A DNA stretch of 64,000 bases from Saprospiraceae bacterium. GTDB taxonomy: Bacteria > Bacteroidota > Bacteroidia > Chitinophagales > Saprospiraceae. Of this stretch, positions 59,020 to 64,000 are shown piece after piece. The notes under the pieces were generated by a model. That model did not search any database and was not told where the DNA came from. It saw only the letters and a list, made by a program, of their open reading frames with translations. Position 1 is the first letter of the stretch, and each line of letters opens with the position of its first letter. A program made the translations under genes and the position numbers. Location: assembly GCA_020631355.1 (NCBI GenBank), contig JAHDHL010000002.1:227317-291316 (forward strand), in the 5' to 3' direction.

Positions 59020-60959
59020 TGAATCGAGTATTCCAAAATGATGAGCAAAATGAATTCTTCAAGAAGAACGGGTATGCTGTATTCCCAAACTTCCTGAATG
59101 AGCACCAGGTACAGGAATTGAAGAATCTTATCCTGGAACATCCGGATATGGGAGAAGGTTTCCACCGTTCCCTAGACAGTTATGATGAGGATTATAAAAA
59201 GTTCATCTCTGATCGTATTGACCAAGTCATAACACCTGTTTCCCAAAAGTATCTGGATAATTATCGTTTCCTTCTCGTATCTACCATGATGAAAGAACCC
59301 GGCGAGGATACGACATTCGAAGTGCATCAGAATTGGAATTTTGTCGAGGAGGACCAATATCATTCACTGGCTATTTGGGTTCCTTTGGTAGATGTCAATG
59401 CCCAAAATGGAACCATGCATGTGGTCGAGGGTTCGCATCGCTTATTCCCTACATTCAGGGGCGGCCCGGAAATCCCCTCCATCTATCGCAACATCTATCC
59501 TTATATCAAGGAAAAATACATGAAACCCATTGATTTAAGTGCAGGTGATGCACTTATCATTGATGATGCCATACTACATTATACCTCTCCCAATATGGGC
59601 CATCATACCCGGATAGCACTCGCTCAGGTCATGATACCCAAGGCTGCACAACCGATTTATTATTATCAAAAGTATGGGGATGATCGCGCTCCCATCCAAC
59701 AATATGATATTGATGATGATTTCTATCTCTACTTCAATAATAGATACAATCCGACCGCACCTCCCCATGATTGTGAATTAACGAACCAGTTCAGGACTTC
59801 ATTACAACCAGTTACCGAAACTGAATTCGATGAATTAATGGCTGGAAAATCAAGTAGGGAATTCAAGAAAGAAAGTATTAGCCATGAAACCATTCCAATG
59901 AAAACCAAGATGAATGACCCAGTAGATACCCCAAAGCCAACGAATGAGAAAAAAGGTTTTTTCCAAGTTTATACTCCTAAGAATATTGTCAAGGAAATCT
60001 CTCATCGAGTAGGATTGTATGATACCCTTTTTGGCGAACAAGAACCAACACCCAAGGAGGTATCGCCCATTGAGGAAGCCAAACGACTCGTTCCGGATTA
60101 TCCAGAGGAACAGCATCCCTCCAAAGTGGGAGAATTTTACAATGAACAACACGATGCATTCATCCAGGTATACGGGAATGTTATCCAAGCATTCCGTACC
60201 AAGGATGTGGATACCTTACTGAACCAACAAATTGATTCCATTGGGATTGAGGATAACATGAGCATTCTGGATGCCGGTTGTGGTATTTGCGCACCAGCCA
60301 TTCATTTTGCATCCAAAAGGGATGTTTCCATTGATGCCATGACCATTTCCTCCAAACAGGCAGGCGTGGCCCGTCAGCATATAGCAGAAAAAAATCTGGG
60401 ACATAAAATTACCGTCCATCATGCGGATTATCATTTGATGAATGAAAAATTCGAGGATAATACTTTTGATAAGGTTTATTTTCTGGAATCATTCGGACAT
60501 TCTCATGATAAGAAAAAATTACTGGAAAGTGTTTGGGATGTACTAAAGCCCGGCGGCCAAGTTTACATCAAGGATTTATTCAGAAAAATTGCCCATCATA
60601 AAATCCTACAAAGTAGAATAGACAAGGAAATTGACAAGATTAATGATGCTTACAGATACCGTGTAGCGGATTTGAATCTCATATTGGACATTGTGAGAAA
60701 AAAAGGATTTATCATTGAATATATCCGTACGATTGATTTACCCTTATCCGAATTTGAGGACCTCGCTATTTCCAATGAATTCCAAGAATTGACCGGAATA
60801 GGAAAAATAGAAAATTGGGCGGAATATATTTTCCCCATTGATTTTTTCGAAATTCGATTAATGAAACCTCATTTTGATTTATCAGCAGGTACCGATCGTT
60901 ATTTCTTACAAAATCTCTATCGGGTCCAGATAGAAAACTGGAAAGAGGATGAATTGTAA
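59016..60959 (+). CDS. PhyH dioxygenase fused to SAM methyltransferase
   Basis: A 647-residue fusion. The N-terminal PhyH domain (about 1-280) has H104-x-N106 (FEVHQNWN) instead of HxD, with distal H188 (ILHYTSPN) and R199. The linker carries FFQVYTPKNIVKEISHR (315-331), a near match to the C-terminal tail of the tandem PhyH protein at 47386. The C-terminal class I methyltransferase (about 375-560) shows motif I ILDAGCGICAP and VWDVLKPGGQVYIKDL. It could modify a substrate handled by the PhyH part, or the PhyH domain may be a non-catalytic binding module. It is coupled to the LMF-like gene by a 4-base overlap. Confidence 0.88.
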   Translation: MMNRVFQNDEQNEFFKKNGYAVFPNFLNEHQVQELKNLILEHPDMGEGFHRSLDSYDEDYKKFISDRIDQVITPVSQKYLDNYRFLLVSTMMKEPGEDTTFEVHQNWNFVEEDQYHSLAIWVPLVDVNAQNGTMHVVEGSHRLFPTFRGGPEIPSIYRNIYPYIKEKYMKPIDLSAGDALIIDDAILHYTSPNMGHHTRIALAQVMIPKAAQPIYYYQKYGDDRAPIQQYDIDDDFYLYFNNRYNPTAPPHDCELTNQFRTSLQPVTETEFDELMAGKSSREFKKESISHETIPMKTKMNDPVDTPKPTNEKKGFFQVYTPKNIVKEISHRVGLYDTLFGEQEPTPKEVSPIEEAKRLVPDYPEEQHPSKVGEFYNEQHDAFIQVYGNVIQAFRTKDVDTLLNQQIDSIGIEDNMSILDAGCGICAPAIHFASKRDVSIDAMTISSKQAGVARQHIAEKNLGHKITVHHADYHLMNEKFEDNTFDKVYFLESFGHSHDKKKLLESVWDVLKPGGQVYIKDLFRKIAHHKILQSRIDKEIDKINDAYRYRVADLNLILDIVRKKGFIIEYIRTIDLPLSEFEDLAISNEFQELTGIGKIENWAEYIFPIDFFEIRLMKPHFDLSAGTDRYFLQNLYRVQIENWKEDEL

Positions 60960-61061
60960 AATACAACAATCAATTATTCCATAATTGCTAAGAATGATTT
61001 TGAATGAGAGAATAAACCCATTATCATTCAATTTTCATTATCCAATTTTTCATCGAAATAT

Positions 61062-61715
61062 ATGATTTACAATAAAGAATTCATTTGGACACATATTGGA
61101 AGAACGGGTGGATATTCCGTTGGTAAAATGTTTGCATTACTCAATCGACCTGACATCCACCTGGACCCTATCAATCCAGAATATTCCGATTGGAAAAGGC
61201 ATCAGACTTTCTCCCAAAGGGCCGAGGAAATGCCTACAGGATGGCTCGAAGGGAAAACCCGAATCCTTAGTTTTAGAAGACTCCCCAACTGGATACTCAG
61301 TTTTGCGGAATACAAGAAAAAATACCAGAATATTCCTTTTACACATGAAGAAATGGTACAAAGTATCCTAAAGGCTGAAAAAAGAGCGACCAAGGATGGA
61401 CAACTGGATGCAGGTTATCGTACTTTCCAACCGGATGATTTACTTCGTTATTATGAATACGAGACCGTTCAGCATTGGATAAGGACTGAATATTTAGTTG
61501 ATGATGTGGTTCGGGTATTCCAACCTTGGATACAAACTACGGATGAGGAATATGCCCAATTAAAGGACATCTTTGAAAATGGGAACAACAGCTACAAAAA
61601 GAATATAACGGAAAGATTTTCAGATCATGAAATCCGAAAGATGTATGCATCAAATCCTATCTGGACCGAAATAGAAAGAAAACTCTATGGTCATTTGTTA
61701 GTTGATATATCATAA
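61062..61715 (+). CDS. Sulfotransferase-like protein
   Basis: A 217-residue protein. WTHIGRTGGYSVGKMF near the N-terminus resembles the 5'-phosphosulfate (PAPS) binding loop (usually PKxGxTSLxxxL), and ILSFRRLPNWILSFAEYKKK resembles the 3'-phosphate site, where R and S contact PAPS. This fits a glycan-type sulfotransferase, though small for the family (often 250-300). It follows the PhyH-methyltransferase gene by 102 bases on the same strand and is the last gene of locus B. It may sulfate the exported product (inference). Confidence 0.65.
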   Translation: MIYNKEFIWTHIGRTGGYSVGKMFALLNRPDIHLDPINPEYSDWKRHQTFSQRAEEMPTGWLEGKTRILSFRRLPNWILSFAEYKKKYQNIPFTHEEMVQSILKAEKRATKDGQLDAGYRTFQPDDLLRYYEYETVQHWIRTEYLVDDVVRVFQPWIQTTDEEYAQLKDIFENGNNSYKKNITERFSDHEIRKMYASNPIWTEIERKLYGHLLVDIS

Positions 61716-61768
61716 AAAAAGGAGCATGAAAAACCAATAATTATTACATTACCAACTTCTCATGCTCC
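61714..61768 (-). terminator. Terminator for the tRNA-like gene (minus strand)
   Basis: On the minus strand, tcatgctcc pairs with ggagcatga (arms 61760-61768 and 61721-61729), the T7 run follows (61714-61720) and the stem lies 11 bases downstream of the tRNA-like gene. It is a typical Rho-independent terminator for a short transcript from the right. Confidence 0.65.
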
Positions 61769-61778
61769 ATTCATTTTG

Positions 61779-61849
61779 TGGTAACCCAGGATTCGAACCT
61801 AGCCCTCCCTGGTTTCAACAGGGCGCTCTCCCCAGAGAGCTTGGTCACC
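61779..61849 (-). tRNA. tRNA-Phe(GAA)-like gene, structurally unusual
   Basis: On the minus strand a 71-base cloverleaf can be drawn: acceptor GGTGACC/GGTTACC with one G-T pair, D stem GCTC/GAGC with loop TCTGGGGA, anticodon stem CCCTG/CAGGG with loop TTGAAAC (anticodon GAA, Phe), variable AGGGC, T arm TAGG-TTCGAAT-CCTG (only 4 bp) and discriminator A. No CCA is encoded. Position 8 is A instead of U, and position 14 is U instead of A; C15 with C48 lacks the Levitt pair. It has a good terminator. It may be a diverged tRNA, a pseudogene or a tRNA-like RNA. Confidence 0.5.
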
Positions 61850-62147
61850 CATATCGCGCTGACATAGCACTGGCTGATTGACTTATGGTCAATTGCTTGA
61901 ATCTTAAATTATACTTAGGAATGAGCCGGATGGAAGAATGATATCCGGGCTTTCAGAAAAGGAAAAAACCTCAGATATTATTCAGCCTCGAAAGGCGCAC
62001 GCATACTCCGGAACTTTTGGAACAAGTACAACATGTATTTGAATTTTATCTTTAAAATATTGGTTATAAATTAGGGTTGTCATTCCAGACAATATGATAA
62101 CTGGATTCAATGGGGGATAGTTCCCGAGTCATTATTTTTTTCATGAA
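61850..62147. other. Non-coding stretch before the PcfJ-like gene
   Basis: No gene, repeat or clear promoter recognised in these 298 bases. With the tRNA-like gene and its terminator (61714-61849) it forms a 432-base gene-free gap between protein genes. Confidence 0.4.
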
Positions 62148-63818
62148 ATGAATACAAAAGAATTGAATAAGGCATTGGATGGACTTACATTCAATGACCC
62201 AAACGAAAAAGGCCATTTTCATTCCGAAATGGAATCATTGTTAGCATCTACTACCACCGCTCATTTGGTTAGGGGAAATACCATCCCATTACTAAAGGAT
62301 TTATTCGTTATACTCAGTTCTAATCAATCCGCCTTTAGTGCCTCCCTCTTAGCATCATTGAGACAGGCTAATCATTCGCAATTATTATTGGATTATTTTG
62401 TACGATTCGATGAGTTGGATTTGGTATTCCCGAACAAGGGAACCGAAATTGAAGTGTTCGTCCACTTGTGCTCAAAGGGTTTGGAAAATGATGAATTGGA
62501 AACTATTTTATCATTAAAAATCCTAGAAAATTACCAAGCCCAACATTTACAATTACTTCCTTATTTTTATTCGGAAAATATTGCGGTATTCATTGAATTT
62601 TTCAGATTATTCAATTCGGATTATCCCATCAGGGAAAAAATACTGATTCTTGAATTATTGCATTTATTATATCCTACGACACTGAGGGACGATGCCGCAC
62701 AGGATTTCCATTATTATTTCCAACACATAATCCCCCATTTCATCCAAAGGTTTTCGCATCGAATGACTGCGGAACAATTATATACCCATACCGATAAAAT
62801 TGCGGAATGGTATATGACCTGGTCCAGGCATTATCACAAAGAGGAAAATGAATCGAAAGTCAATGACGAATATTATGAAATGGATTTTCCGACCATCGTT
62901 AAATACATTCCCGAATTCATTTGGTGGAACAATGGATTGTATTATAATAATGGGGATAAGAATTTTTATTTCGGTAGTCCGGGGTTTTTCCATTTGGCCC
63001 AGGGTGGTTCAATCCGGAATGCTCCCGACAAACATCATTTCACAAGGAGAATGGCCAAGATTTTTGTGAATCTGCCCTATGATTTCAATCAGACGGATAA
63101 GGATATGTATATCTATTGCTATAGCCAGGCTATGGGTGCGGGTCCGTTATTGACAGAAATGCTGCAGCAATTCGTAAGACATCCGAATGATGCGATAGAA
63201 TTGCAGGTGGAACTCGACCGTTGGAATCCGGTCATACAAAAGCTTTCCGACCCTCAATTCGAACAATTCAACCGATTGGAGGCAACTGAATTATTGGGAT
63301 ACATCTACCATTGTTTGAGAGACCAACCCGGGTTTACCGTCCAGAGAAGAAGTATTACCAATCTATTCAGGGAAAGCGAGGCTTATCATACCCGAATCAG
63401 GGAAAGGGCCCAACAAAGGGAAGTGGCCAGAAGACGACGGGAACGATTGGCTGAAGCCGAACGAAAAAGAAAGGATGGGGTATGGAACAAGCATTCCAGT
63501 ATCCAACCGCTCAAGGAAGATTCATTCAAAATCGTGGAACTGACCAACAAGCATATGCTCAATAATGAGGGCTTGGTTATGAATCATTGTGTGGGTTCCT
63601 ATTCCAATAAGTGCATGGCAGGCAACTGTTCTATCTGGTCATTGAGAGAATACAAGAAAAATGTATGGTTCAGTCTCATCACCATCGAACTGAACAAGGG
63701 TAAGAGAATCGTCCAGGCATCAGGTCGTTTCAATGCAACGCCAAAATCGGAACACATGGCCATCGTGAGGCGTTGGGCCAAGTCGAATGATGTGGACATG
63801 GGTGTTTGGAAAAGATAG
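62148..63818 (+). CDS. PcfJ-like domain protein
   Basis: A 556-residue soluble protein. The last ~100 residues match the PcfJ core: GLVMNHCVGSYSNKCMAGNC, WSLREYKKNVWFSLITIEL and IVQASGRFNATPKSEHMAIV. The conserved H-C-V-x-x-Y with a later C is the family hallmark. The N-terminal ~400 residues are helical and not recognised, and a highly charged Arg-rich helix (RERAQQREVARRRRERLAEA) links the two. PcfJ proteins were named from conjugative plasmids, but many occur on Bacteroidota chromosomes with unknown function. No conjugation genes are near. A terminator-like hairpin follows at 63827-63858. Confidence 0.75.
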   Translation: MNTKELNKALDGLTFNDPNEKGHFHSEMESLLASTTTAHLVRGNTIPLLKDLFVILSSNQSAFSASLLASLRQANHSQLLLDYFVRFDELDLVFPNKGTEIEVFVHLCSKGLENDELETILSLKILENYQAQHLQLLPYFYSENIAVFIEFFRLFNSDYPIREKILILELLHLLYPTTLRDDAAQDFHYYFQHIIPHFIQRFSHRMTAEQLYTHTDKIAEWYMTWSRHYHKEENESKVNDEYYEMDFPTIVKYIPEFIWWNNGLYYNNGDKNFYFGSPGFFHLAQGGSIRNAPDKHHFTRRMAKIFVNLPYDFNQTDKDMYIYCYSQAMGAGPLLTEMLQQFVRHPNDAIELQVELDRWNPVIQKLSDPQFEQFNRLEATELLGYIYHCLRDQPGFTVQRRSITNLFRESEAYHTRIRERAQQREVARRRRERLAEAERKRKDGVWNKHSSIQPLKEDSFKIVELTNKHMLNNEGLVMNHCVGSYSNKCMAGNCSIWSLREYKKNVWFSLITIELNKGKRIVQASGRFNATPKSEHMAIVRRWAKSNDVDMGVWKR

Positions 63819-63826
63819 TAATGAAT

Positions 63827-63858
63827 CATCGCCACTTGGCAGAAACCAAGTGGCGATG
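63827..63858. terminator. Hairpin between convergent genes
   Basis: Perfect 13-bp stem catcgccacttgg / ccaagtggcgatg with loop cagaaa, between the PcfJ-like stop and the stop of the minus-strand gene. T tract is weak (ttcgttattt). Confidence 0.6.
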
Positions 63859-63862
63859 TTCG

Positions 63863-64000
63863 TTATTTGATGAGTACCCTGACTCCCATATTCACTCCTG
63901 TGCTGAAGAATGTCTGCCTTAGGGGATAAACATCCGATTGGATCGCAGAGCCTAAGCGCTGTTTAGCATGAACGGACATGGTCAAGGATAATCGTTCCTT
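63863..64000 (-). CDS. C-terminal end of an unidentified minus-strand protein
   Basis: The minus strand is open from the window edge to a TAA at 63863, giving 45 residues (for example MSVHAKQRLGSAIQSDVYPL and STGVNMGVRVLIK at the end). The alternating polar/hydrophobic pattern and short final strand suggest an outer-membrane beta-barrel protein, but the fragment is too short to name. The start lies outside the window. Confidence 0.5.
   Translation of the reverse strand, partial: KERLSLTMSVHAKQRLGSAIQSDVYPLRQTFFSTGVNMGVRVLIK

Noticed and set aside
62148..63818. Conjugative element suggested by the PcfJ-like protein
   Set aside because: No relaxase, coupling protein, integrase or mating-pair genes are present, and PcfJ-like genes are common on Bacteroidota chromosomes.

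Overview
The window looks like chromosome from an AT-rich member of the Bacteroidota, most likely Saprospiraceae or a close marine relative (inference). Supporting signs are a TonB-dependent receptor, two secreted proteins with type IX secretion (T9SS) C-terminal sorting domains, BshA for bacillithiol, several lipoproteins with SPI/SPII-like leaders, promoter-like TAnnTTTG boxes, and no strong Shine-Dalgarno sequences at the starts examined. No phage, integrase, intact insertion sequence or CRISPR array was seen; the one mobile trace is a 160-bp foldback element (MITE-like) at 20721-20888.

Layout. 1-2150: 3' part of a TonB-dependent receptor. 2159-8985 (locus A): a membrane O-acyltransferase facing a five-gene minus-strand operon made of a TMTC-like membrane/TPR protein, an ABC-2 permease (Wzm type), an ABC ATPase with a Wzt-like C-terminal domain, and two PhyH-family Fe(II)/2-oxoglutarate dioxygenases. 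9096-38774: mostly housekeeping and stress genes. These include a TPR histidine kinase, rpsU, typA, a LysM/double-CAP secreted protein, a cytoplasmic trypsin-like protease with zinc ribbon, an Hsp70 ATPase stub, an AarF/UbiB kinase, bshA, a cysteine-repeat lipoprotein beside an ECF sigma factor and a TM/barrel protein, and an Xaa-Pro aminopeptidase. 38789-44130: a CotH-type secreted protein, phosphatidylcholine synthase (pcs), two small membrane proteins and an animal CHT1-like choline symporter. 44136-61715 (locus B): a UbiA prenyltransferase fused to a GT4 glycosyltransferase, divergent from a second Wzm/PhyH-PhyH/PhyH/PhyH/Wzt/WD40-lipoprotein operon, then another PhyH, a second UbiA, an FKBP/FGE-like lipoprotein pair, a lipase-maturation-factor-like protein coupled to a PhyH-methyltransferase fusion, and a sulfotransferase-like gene. 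61716-64000: an unusual tRNA-Phe-like gene, a PcfJ-like protein and the end of a minus-strand gene.

The most notable feature is that the same set (Wzm permease, Wzt ATPase with carbohydrate-domain-like tail, and multiple PhyH dioxygenases) occurs twice in one window, with different gene order, and is accompanied by prenyltransferases, glycosyl-, sulfo-, acyl- and methyltransferases. There are eight PhyH domains in seven genes. Two of them, each the N-terminal domain of a fusion protein, carry HxN instead of the iron-binding HxD. I read this as a probable export and oxidative-tailoring system for a lipid-linked glycan or glycolipid; the substrate cannot be told from sequence. A second coherent unit is choline uptake (CHT1-like) next to phosphatidylcholine synthase, which would make membrane phosphatidylcholine from scavenged choline.
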